From the NCBI GenBank assembly GCA_011391185.1, contig JAABRB010000070.1, forward strand, positions 1-12,470: a DNA stretch of 12,470 nt, in the 5' to 3' direction. The notes under the pieces were generated by a model. The model did no database searches. It was given only the letters and a program-made list of their open reading frames with translations, and had not been told where the DNA came from. The DNA comes from Betaproteobacteria bacterium (GTDB lineage: Bacteria; Pseudomonadota; Gammaproteobacteria; Burkholderiales; SG8-39). How positions within the stretch are numbered: the first letter of the stretch is position 1; each line of letters starts with the position of its first letter. This document shows, one piece after another, positions 7,493-12,470 of the stretch. The position numbers and the translations under genes were made by a program.

Positions 7493-8038
7493 GCCTGCCG
7501 CCTCGCGAACGATGCCGTCGAGCAGCGTGTTGACGGCGTCGATCGCCGCCCTCGATTGTTTCGACCCGAGGCGCGGCAGCGGACGATAGCCGACATGAGT
7601 CGTTCCCGGTGAACCGGGGAGCGCATATACGAAGATGACGTGCGGGCAGAAGGCGACGTTAGCGGGATCGGCTTCCATCGTACGCCGTGACAGCGTTGCC
7701 GAGCAGAACTGGAGCGACTGCGCATCAACAAAAATCGTCTTGGACGCACCCACGTCTTTGGCGGTCCGCGCCAGCATCGCGCCGATGTGAGCGGTATAGT
7801 CGACGACGAGGCCGCGTTTGACGATAGCGTCACTCACCTCTTGCTTGACGTTCTCGATGCTGTCCTTCACCGCGTAGACCCGAATGGGCGCTTCCGCGGC
7901 GCCTGCGGACGCGCCGAAAATGGCAAATGTCGCGGCAACAAGGGCCGACAGCCATCGCGTCGGCGGTGCTTTCAAACAATCCGCGTTGCGAACATGCCTG
8001 TCTCGGCGCTCATGCCATGACTTTTCAATCGTCTTCAT
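7484..8038 (-). CDS. Secreted DUF302-like protein, overlapping cysG
   Basis: The product is 184 residues. A basic N-terminus leads to a hydrophobic signal segment (about 30-46) with a likely cleavage site at 'SAGAAEA', placing the mature protein in the periplasm. The mature part has 'DSIENVKQEVSDAIVKRGL', 'FVDAQSLQFCSATLSRR', 'ADPANVAFCPHVIFVY' and 'THVGYRPLP'. I recognise this as the pattern of a DUF302-type group common in sulfur oxidisers, two conserved Cys included; the biochemical role is unknown. ATG 8038 has a strong GGAGGGG site about 7 nt upstream, inside cysG, although the 28 residues before the signal core are long; a TTG (7973-7975) could be a shorter start. It overlaps the end of cysG by 14 nt, so the two are co-transcribed and probably translationally coupled. 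Confidence 0.78.
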   Translation of the reverse strand: MKTIEKSWHERRDRHVRNADCLKAPPTRWLSALVAATFAIFGASAGAAEAPIRVYAVKDSIENVKQEVSDAIVKRGLVVDYTAHIGAMLARTAKDVGASKTIFVDAQSLQFCSATLSRRTMEADPANVAFCPHVIFVYALPGSPGTTHVGYRPLPRLGSKQSRAAIDAVNTLLDGIVREAAGKR

Positions 8039-9593
8039 CGCTCGCCCCTCCGCTCCACAGTGGAATTAATTGCCCGCCGCGCCGATCAGCGAAACGTCGA
8101 TTTGAATTAAGTTTGGCGCCAGCTGACCGGCGCCCTACTCCGCGTGCCGGCGCGGTCACCGCCGGTTCGTCCTTGGTGGGTTTGGCATTGCCCGCCTGCT
8201 CCTCCGGCACATACCAGTCGAGTTTCTCGCGCAGCCGCACGACGGATCCAATGATGAGGATCGCCGGACCCTTGACGCCGGCCTTGGCGGCCTTGTCCGC
8301 CACGCTGTCGAGCGTCCCGATGATGACGCGTTGATTGGGCCGCGTGCCGTTGTCGATCAGGGCCGCGGGTAGCGACGGGGAAGCGCCCTTGTCGATGAAG
8401 GCGCGGGTGAGCCCGGCGAGATGTGCAAGACCCATGTAGACGGCCACCGTTTGGCGCGGTTGCAACAACGTCTTCCAGTCGAAGTCGAATTGGCCGTCCT
8501 TGGTGTGGCCGGTGACAAAGACGCAGGCCTGGGCATGATCGCGGTGGGTCAGCGGGATTCCCGCATACGCAGCACAGCCGGAGGCAGCCGTAATGCCCGG
8601 CACCACCTGGAACGGGATGCCCGCCTTGGCGAGGAGTTCGATCTCCTCGCCACCGCGACCGAACACGAAGGGATCGCCGCCCTTGAGCCGGAGCACGCGC
8701 TTGCCCTCTTGCGCCAACCGAAGCAGCATGCGGCTGATCTCGGGCTGCGCGACGGTGTGCTCCTGCGACTGCTTGCCGACGTAGATGCGCTCGGCGTCGC
8801 GACGCACGAGGTTCAGGATGCCCTTACCGATGAGCCGGTCGTAGAGCACGACGTCGGCGCGCTGCATGAGCCGCAGCGCCTTGAACGTCAGAAGGTCGGG
8901 ATCGCCCGGGCCGGCGCCGACGAGATACACTTCGCCCTGTTGGCGATGCTCGGCGCCGCGGGCGGCGGCATCGAGCTGAGCTTCGAACTCCGCGATGGCT
9001 TCGGCCTGATGGCCGGCGAGCACGAGATCGGCGACCGCTCCTTCGAGGATTCGTTCCCAGAAGCGCCGCCGCTGGCGGAAGTCCTTAAGGGCGCCTCCGA
9101 CCTTCTTTCGGTAGCGTCCGACAAAGGTCGCGATCCGGCCGTAGGAGGCGGGCAGCAACGTCTCGAGCCTCGCCTTGATCATTCGGCCGAGGATCGGTGA
9201 TGTCCCGGCCGTGGAGACGGCGATCACGACGGGCGAGCGGTCGACGATGGACGGCATGGTGAAATCGCACAACTCGGGCATGTCGACGACATTGCAAGGC
9301 ACGCGGGCTGTTGTTGCGAGCGCACGCGCTTTGCGGTTCTGCGCAACGTCCTCCGAGGCGCAGTAGAGGAGCGCGCATCCGTCGAGGTCTCGGGCAAGAG
9401 GTCCGCGCGGCACGAAGCTGAGACGCTTGTTCACCTTGAGCTCTTGAAAATCCTCGCAGAGTTGCTCGGCGAAGACTTTGACCCGCGCGCCCGCTCGCAT
9501 GGCCATCTCCGCCTTGCGCGAAGCGGCGGTGCCGCCGCCGAGGACCGCGACCCATCTGTCCTTCACGTTGAAGAAGATCGGAAGCTGATCCAT
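8025..9593 (-). CDS. cysG: Siroheme synthase CysG (precorrin-2 dehydrogenase/ferrochelatase + uroporphyrinogen-III methyltransferase)
   Basis: The product is 522 residues and makes siroheme from uroporphyrinogen III, the prosthetic group of assimilatory and dissimilatory sulfite reductases. The N-terminal CysG-B part has the NAD site 'VLGGGTAASRKAEMA' (17-31), the catalytic Asp104 in 'NVVDMPELCDF' and 'AVSTAGTSPILGR' (125-137). The SUMT domain has 'VYLVGAGPGDPDLLTFKAL' (222-240), 'RLKGGDPFVFGRGGEE' (302-317) and 'VPGITAASGCAAYAGIPLTH' (331-350). I chose ATG 9593, with AGGAG about 9 nt upstream, over an in-frame ATG at 9623, because the protein then starts at the conserved 'MDQLPIFFN'. After 'LREKLDWYVPEE' (454-465), where the family usually ends, about 57 polar and basic residues follow, making it longer than the usual 460-480. 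With dsrA nearby, its likely task is siroheme supply for DsrAB. Confidence 0.95.
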   Translation of the reverse strand: MDQLPIFFNVKDRWVAVLGGGTAASRKAEMAMRAGARVKVFAEQLCEDFQELKVNKRLSFVPRGPLARDLDGCALLYCASEDVAQNRKARALATTARVPCNVVDMPELCDFTMPSIVDRSPVVIAVSTAGTSPILGRMIKARLETLLPASYGRIATFVGRYRKKVGGALKDFRQRRRFWERILEGAVADLVLAGHQAEAIAEFEAQLDAAARGAEHRQQGEVYLVGAGPGDPDLLTFKALRLMQRADVVLYDRLIGKGILNLVRRDAERIYVGKQSQEHTVAQPEISRMLLRLAQEGKRVLRLKGGDPFVFGRGGEEIELLAKAGIPFQVVPGITAASGCAAYAGIPLTHRDHAQACVFVTGHTKDGQFDFDWKTLLQPRQTVAVYMGLAHLAGLTRAFIDKGASPSLPAALIDNGTRPNQRVIIGTLDSVADKAAKAGVKGPAILIIGSVVRLREKLDWYVPEEQAGNAKPTKDEPAVTAPARGVGRRSAGAKLNSNRRFADRRGGQLIPLWSGGASDEDD

Positions 9594-9692
9594 CACCCTC
9601 TCTCCTGCCGCCGAAGTCTGCACGCTTCCGCGAGCTTCATGACCGGCGGCCTAGTTGAGAAACGACATGCGGCAAGGGTCCAGCGTGTCCCT

Positions 9693-9723
9693 CTTGACCG
9701 AAGTCGTACCGTACGATTTCAAG
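9693..9723. promoter_or_regulatory. Palindrome with flanking -35-like boxes between cysG and the dsrC-like gene
   Basis: TCGTAC-C-GTACGA (9704-9716) is a perfect 13-nt palindrome, extendable to AA...TT at both ends with one mismatched pair. It lies mid-way in the 222-nt divergent intergenic region. TTGACC (9694-9699, rightward) and TTGAAA (leftward, opposite side at about 9717-9722) flank it symmetrically, as -35 boxes of divergent promoters would around a shared operator. The matching -10 boxes are poor. Confidence 0.4.
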
Positions 9724-9815
9724 GCCTCGGATGTTTCATCGGCTTTATGTACCGCGAGCCTCGCGATGCGATTCCGAGCGCTGCGATCCTCAACCTCCAA
9801 ATCCGGAAGTCTGAC

Positions 9816-10145
9816 ATGGCTCAAAATACTCACGGCGGCCCGATCGTAACCGATGCGGAAGGCTATCTCGTCGATCCCTCGGACTGGACCGAGGACTTCG
9901 CGCAAGAGGTCGCGCGGAGAGAAGGCATTACCTTGGCGGACGAGCACTGGAAGGTGATCCGCTTCATGCGCGGATGGCTCGACGAACACGGTGTGGCGGC
10001 CGATGCCCGCCATGTCATGAAGTTCCTGGCCGGAGACAGAGATGCCGGTCGAACGCGCCTGTTCGAACTTTTCCCATATGGTTATGTCAAACAGGCGTGC
10101 AAGATCGCCGGTATGAAGAAGCCGCGCGCGTGGAGCACGGGCTGA
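9816..10145 (+). CDS. DsrC/TusE-family sulfur-carrier-like protein lacking the penultimate cysteine
   Basis: The product is 109 residues, the normal size for DsrC/TusE. The fold is recognisable from 'DAEGYLVDPSDWTEDFA' (13-29), 'GITLADEHWKVIRFMR' (37-52) and the C-terminal arm 'YGYVKQACKIAGMKKPRAW' (88-106). In canonical DsrC the arm ends 'CKIAGLPKPTGCV': the inner CysB and the penultimate CysA form the trisulfide with sulfite-derived sulfur. Here Cys95 sits at CysB, but the CysA position holds Trp106, followed by S-T-G. Cys95 is the only cysteine in the protein. TusE keeps CysA, so this is neither a standard DsrC nor a standard TusE. It may be a single-thiol carrier or a regulatory paralogue. 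GGAAG lies 8-9 nt before ATG 9816. It is divergent from cysG and convergent with the two small genes. Confidence 0.88.
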   Translation: MAQNTHGGPIVTDAEGYLVDPSDWTEDFAQEVARREGITLADEHWKVIRFMRGWLDEHGVAADARHVMKFLAGDRDAGRTRLFELFPYGYVKQACKIAGMKKPRAWSTG

Positions 10146-10152
10146 GCGGCTA

Positions 10153-10196
10153 CGCGGGTGCCGCCTCTGGAACGCTCTGCCAACCGCGGGTGCCGC
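10153..10196. repeat. Direct repeat of 12 nt in the intergenic region after the dsrC-like gene
   Basis: CGCGGGTGCCGC occurs at 10153-10164 and again at 10185-10196, with a 32-nt period, just after the dsrC-like stop codon. The function is unknown and it may be chance in GC-rich DNA. Confidence 0.5.
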
Positions 10197-10235
10197 GTCG
10201 GCGTTGAACCGCTGAATTTCGTGCGAAATGCGCGC

Positions 10236-10261
10236 GAGGGCCGTCATTCGGACCGGCCCTC
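10236..10261. terminator. GC-rich hairpin between convergent genes
   Basis: GAGGGCCG (10236-10243) and CGGCCCTC (10254-10261) can pair as an 8-bp stem with a 10-nt loop, located over the stop codon of the leftward small gene and about 90 nt after the dsrC-like stop. There is no T-run on either side, so if it terminates transcription it is not a textbook intrinsic terminator. Confidence 0.35.
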
Positions 10262-10468
10262 TCGGGTGCGGTGTGCCCAGTCCAACATGGATTGGCCCCA
10301 TCGATCGGCCGCGGCTTCGTCTAGATCGAGCTGCGTGAAGCGCCGGCCTTCCTTGATCGTCACGCGCAGTAGCCGCATGCCGCTCTCGAACTGAACATCG
10401 TCCAGCCAGACCTCGCGGCGATAGGGCGCCTCGATGGTCCCGATGCGTGTTTTGGTCTCTTCGCTCAC
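10244..10468 (-). CDS. Unrecognised conserved-looking small protein, 74 aa
   Basis: The start is GTG 10466-10468, which forms a GTGA overlap with the stop of the preceding small gene, a strong sign of coupled translation. An in-frame ATG at 10519 would overlap that gene by 55 nt and is less likely. The product begins 'SEETKTRIGTIEAPYRREVW' and continues with a beta-rich stretch, 'GMRLLRVTIKEGRRFTQLDL', then a helix, 'DEAAADRWGQSMLDWAH'. It has no signal, membrane segment, Cys or metal motif. The alternating strand pattern and acidic helix suggest a small cytoplasmic alpha/beta protein. I cannot assign a function. Codon use is high GC3 like the neighbours, and the position in an operon with a dioxygenase next to dsrA suggests a sulfur-linked role. 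Confidence 0.75.
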   Translation of the reverse strand: MSEETKTRIGTIEAPYRREVWLDDVQFESGMRLLRVTIKEGRRFTQLDLDEAAADRWGQSMLDWAHRTREGRSE

Positions 10469-10692
10469 GATGCGGCCCTGTCGCCCCGATAGAAGACAGC
10501 CTCGAGAAGGAGATCCCAATTGCGCGGGGTGTCGACAAAGTCCGGTTTGACGTCGAACTGCAGGAACCGGTAGCCGCTCTTGGCCGCCGCGACCACCAGC
10601 CGCTTGAGGTCCTCGAAGGATCGGGCTTCTGGATGCTCGATGATGAGGTCGCTGACCTTGATCAGGCCATCGCCGACGTCGTTGTCAGTCAT
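10465..10692 (-). CDS. Unrecognised small acidic protein, 75 aa
   Basis: ATG 10690-10692 follows an excellent ribosome site (GGGAGG about 7 nt upstream), which supports a real, well-translated gene. The product starts 'MTDNDVGDGLIKVSDLIIEH', then 'SFEDLKRLVVAAAKSGYRFL' and 'PDFVDTPRNWDLLLEAVF'. It is probably alpha/beta, soluble, with no Cys, signal or membrane segment. I do not recognise the family. It starts 75 nt after the dioxygenase gene and overlaps the next gene by 4 nt (GTGA), so the two small proteins are made together, possibly as a complex. Their invariant coupling would have to be tested in other genomes. Confidence 0.78.
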   Translation of the reverse strand: MTDNDVGDGLIKVSDLIIEHPEARSFEDLKRLVVAAAKSGYRFLQFDVKPDFVDTPRNWDLLLEAVFYRGDRAAS

Positions 10693-10699
10693 CTTTTTT

Positions 10700-10705
10700 C
10701 CTCCC
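10700..10705 (-). promoter_or_regulatory. Strong ribosome binding site of the 75-aa gene
   Basis: GGGAGG on the minus strand lies 7 nt before ATG 10692, followed by an A-rich spacer. It supports the small open frame as a true gene. Confidence 0.65.
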
Positions 10706-10767
10706 GTTCGAGCTCAATGGCCGATCCGCAACGACCGGCCCGACTCTCAAGACTGTATCAAGCTCCC

Positions 10768-11736
10768 TCACGCGGGCAGTGCCGTAAACCTCGGATGCTG
10801 GACGCGATCATAGGAGCGGATGCGATAGAGCAACCTGCCGGGTGTTGGGCTCGCGTCTGTTTCGAAGCCGATCCGATCATGCAATACATTGTTGCAGATT
10901 ACGCCTTCGCCGGGCTCGAGCTTGACGCGCAAGATGAGCGGATCCTCGTGCAGCACCCGCTCGAGCGCACGGACGGCCGCCTCGGTGACAGCGTCCTCAC
11001 GCCAGCAGATGTTCCGCTTGCGGGCGGTGTAGCGCATCGTCAGCTCGCCGGTGTCGGGAGCGATGACGAAGACTGGGCCTGTACACTCGGTCCGCGTCTT
11101 TCCGTTCGCTTCCTCGTTGGCCGGAATGGTCATCGCCTCGGGGTGCATGAGGACGGCGATGAAATCGGGATTTTCGTCCCGCAGACGAATGTAGGCGATC
11201 TCATGGTCAAGGAGGCCGTTCTCGCCCCCCTGGCTTGCGCTGCGGACGCAGTGCAGCAGCATGGCGCGGATCATCCGCGCCGGGCCTTCGTAATTGTAAT
11301 AGCCGTCGGTATGCCAGCCGATCAGGCGGTTGGTGTAGGGGATGTAGCCGAGCCGCCCCCCTTCGTCGACTACCTCAAGGGCGACGATGCCATCGGCCTC
11401 GCCCGAACGGTGGGCCTCGAAACGAATCAAGCCGAAGTGGTGAGCGAAGGCAGCGAGTGCCGGCCGTGTTTCTTGTGCGTCGCCCAGATGCTGTCGGCTG
11501 CGATAGAGACACATGTTGGCCCGCCTGCACGTTGCGAGCACAGCCTCGGTTTCGGCAGGAGTAGGCGCGGCAAGCGCCGATATCTCAACTGTCAGCTCAT
11601 CCGGCGAGCGTGGGTAGCCGGCGAGTTTGGCGTCTCGCCAGCGCCGATACTCTCGATCGTCGTCGAGGGAGAAACACGAGCCGTCGGGGACCGGTTGCCA
11701 CGGTGCAACCAGAGCAGTTCGGTAAGCCCGCGTCAT
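10768..11736 (-). CDS. TauD/TfdA-family Fe(II)/2-oxoglutarate-dependent dioxygenase
   Basis: The product is 322 residues from ATG 11736. The facial triad is visible: His142 and Asp144 in 'IGWHTDGYYN' and His286 in 'NNVLHDRIGF'. Arg301 or Arg305 in 'GRLLYRIRSYDR' would bind the 2-oxoglutarate carboxylate. The family oxidises a C-H next to a sulfonate, ether, ammonium or similar group, and taurine dioxygenases release sulfite. The residues around HTD differ from classical TauD, so taurine is not assured. An in-frame ATG at 11793 would add 19 residues with a C-P-S-C motif; neither start has a close ribosome site, so the choice is uncertain. It leads a leftward group with two small genes and is divergent from dsrA. 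Sulfite release from an organosulfonate feeding Dsr chemistry is an attractive but unproven link. Confidence 0.88.
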   Translation of the reverse strand: MTRAYRTALVAPWQPVPDGSCFSLDDDREYRRWRDAKLAGYPRSPDELTVEISALAAPTPAETEAVLATCRRANMCLYRSRQHLGDAQETRPALAAFAHHFGLIRFEAHRSGEADGIVALEVVDEGGRLGYIPYTNRLIGWHTDGYYNYEGPARMIRAMLLHCVRSASQGGENGLLDHEIAYIRLRDENPDFIAVLMHPEAMTIPANEEANGKTRTECTGPVFVIAPDTGELTMRYTARKRNICWREDAVTEAAVRALERVLHEDPLILRVKLEPGEGVICNNVLHDRIGFETDASPTPGRLLYRIRSYDRVQHPRFTALPA

Positions 11737-11993
11737 GCCTACACCATGGTCCTTGCGACTGCTGTGCGGCGCGCAGCTTGGGCACTCAAGCATGGCGACG
11801 TGGTTCTGCCCGCCCTCCGATCACGTCCGTCGGGGGCGCCTCGATCCGTACCAAAGCGCTCGAATCATGCCGTCTCATCGCGAACTGCCTCGCGGAACGC
11901 GAGCAATGCACTGATCCGAGCAGCAATTCTCCGCTAACCGCCTACGCCGATCTCATGCGGCTATTTCAATGTTGCATAGCACGGCGAAGGGGC

Positions 11994-12026
11994 TTTTCAA
12001 ATATTCCATTTTTCGGATATGATTTG
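11994..12026 (+). promoter_or_regulatory. Candidate sigma70-type promoter with an overlapping dyad, upstream of dsrA
   Basis: TTTTCA (11994-11999) and TATGAT (12018-12023) are 18 nt apart and fit a -35/-10 pair reading toward dsrA. An imperfect dyad, CAAATATTCC (11998-12007) with GGATATGATTTG (12015-12026), covers the same bases, as expected for a repressor site. A start near 12030 would give a leader of roughly 300 nt. No experimental support is available. Confidence 0.4.
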
Positions 12027-12212
12027 TTATGTTCCTCGCTTACAAGGGGGGTATATTTAATCAGCGGGCCGGCCGCATAAGGACGAAATGCGTCGTTGAG
12101 ACGAAGTGCCCGTTTCGGGCCAAGCGACCCAAGCCCTCCGGTGGCGCGGGGTTTGTGACGGGCGCAGGCTGAAATTTCTGGTGTGGTCGCAGAGGGAGGG
12201 AGGAACGCGGTC

Positions 12213-12329
12213 ATGCGGCAAGGAGATGCAACGGTCGCCCGACGCGATATCGGCAACGGCGTTTCATGGCCGGAGTTCATCACAAGTTTAAAGTCGTACG
12301 CGACGACCGCTAATGGGAAGGGGACGGCT
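12213..12329 (+). other. Possible 39-residue N-terminal extension of dsrA
   Basis: ATG 12213 is in frame with dsrA and has a perfect GGAGG (12199-12203) at good spacing, better than the site before ATG 12330. The extension contains 'WPEFITSLK' at residues 19-27, echoing 'WPSFVTGLK' 42 residues later in DsrA itself. The frame is closed upstream by TGA 12156-12158. It is either a real extension of DsrA or a remnant of a partial duplication of the gene start. The rarer codons here (AGT, TTA, ACA) are unlike the rest of the window. Confidence 0.45.
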
Positions 12330-12470
12330 ATGTCCGAGGATAACGGGAAAATACACGCCACTCCTCACCTCGATCAACTCGAGCCGGGTCCGTGGCCGAG
12401 CTTCGTGACCGGCCTGAAGCGGCTACGCGACTCCAAAGACAAGCAGTATGCGCCGATGATGAACGACCTG
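12330..12470 (+). CDS. dsrA: Dissimilatory sulfite reductase alpha subunit DsrA, first 47 residues (runs off the right edge)
   Basis: The frame is open to the last base. The product starts 'MSEDNGKIHATPHLDQLEPG' and continues 'PWPSFVTGLKRLRDS'. DsrA proteins of sulfur oxidisers and sulfate reducers begin with the pattern H-x-T-P-x-LDQLE-x-GPWPSFV, matched here almost exactly. DsrAB is a cytoplasmic siroheme/[4Fe-4S] enzyme that interconverts sulfite and sulfide-level sulfur carried on DsrC. AAGGGGA lies 5 nt before ATG 12330. An alternative in-frame ATG at 12213, with a better ribosome site, would lengthen the protein by 39 residues. The cysteine and siroheme motifs lie beyond the window, so the oxidative or reductive type cannot be told. 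Siroheme synthase and a DsrC-family gene nearby support the call. Confidence 0.85.
   Translation, partial: MSEDNGKIHATPHLDQLEPGPWPSFVTGLKRLRDSKDKQYAPMMNDL

Larger units (their letters stand above)
11737..12329. other. Long divergent intergenic region between the dioxygenase gene and dsrA
   Basis: Apart from the candidate N-terminal extension of dsrA at its right end, no open frame here looks like a protein. The region changes character: 11737-11940 is GC-rich, 11960-12065 is clearly AT-rich and holds the best promoter candidate, and 12066-12212 is GC-rich again and would be a long leader. It probably holds the divergent control region of the dsr operon and the dioxygenase group. I see no tRNA, riboswitch or repeat array. 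Confidence 0.6.

Noticed and set aside
7291..7833. A 180-codon frame on the - strand spanning the DUF302-like gene and GST remnant
   Set aside because: It is out of frame with both recognisable proteins and is Arg/Ser-rich, with no domain.
8421..9200. A 259-codon open frame on the + strand
   Set aside because: It lies entirely antisense to cysG, whose motifs are complete. It shows no protein family features.
9444..9815. Long N-terminal extension of the dsrC-like frame
   Set aside because: The frame is open upstream, but it runs antisense through the start of cysG. DsrC/TusE proteins are about 105-115 residues, matching ATG 9816.
10447..11937. A 496-codon open frame on the + strand
   Set aside because: It is antisense to the dioxygenase and both small genes, which show catalytic motifs, ribosome sites and coupling. 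The frame has no recognisable domain and is explained by the high GC content.
11966..12361. A 131-codon open frame on the - strand across the dsrA leader
   Set aside because: It is antisense to the DsrA start and the AT-rich promoter region. It has no ribosome site and no family resemblance.

Overview
The window is GC-rich throughout, and its gene content points to an alphaproteobacterium of the Hyphomicrobiales (Bradyrhizobium/Rhodopseudomonas/Xanthobacter-like). The signs are a CHASE2 sensor, tandem stand-alone MetE-like proteins, a GT87 membrane protein, CysG-type siroheme synthase and a DsrC-family protein. The lineage is inferred from protein character only. I see no RNA gene, IS element, CRISPR array or phage gene.

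Left part, about 1-7400 (general metabolism and signalling). The window opens inside a leftward CHASE2 sensor gene, probably a cyclase. Facing away from it is a rightward gene for a three-helix membrane protein with a cyclic-nucleotide-binding domain, an arrangement that suggests a local second-messenger pair. Next comes a tight leftward three-gene operon: two tandem paralogues of the zinc-dependent MetE C-terminal (catalytic) domain and a fumarylacetoacetate-hydrolase-family enzyme. Divergent from that operon are an NTF2/SnoaL-like small protein and a GT87-type polytopic membrane protein. This part ends in a degraded glutathione S-transferase gene, which has lost its N-terminal domain and carries a TAG codon inside the remaining C-terminal domain.

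Right part, about 7480-12470 (sulfur locus). A leftward pair encodes siroheme synthase CysG, with an unusual C-terminal tail, and overlaps a secreted DUF302-like protein. Diverging from cysG is a DsrC/TusE-family gene whose product keeps the inner conserved cysteine but has Trp where the penultimate redox cysteine should be. Convergent with it is a leftward group of a TauD/TfdA-type Fe(II)/2-oxoglutarate dioxygenase and two unrecognised 75- and 74-residue proteins joined by a GTGA overlap. After about 0.6 kb without another gene, the window runs into the first codons of dsrA, the dissimilatory sulfite reductase alpha subunit, on the + strand.

The right part therefore reads as the edge of a dissimilatory sulfur (dsr) locus: siroheme supply, a non-canonical DsrC paralogue, and a dioxygenase with two small partners next to dsrA. 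The wrecked GST gene lies exactly between the two blocks and may mark where the sulfur block was joined to the chromosome. Whether the Dsr system is oxidative or reductive cannot be decided here, because only the first 47 residues of DsrA are visible.
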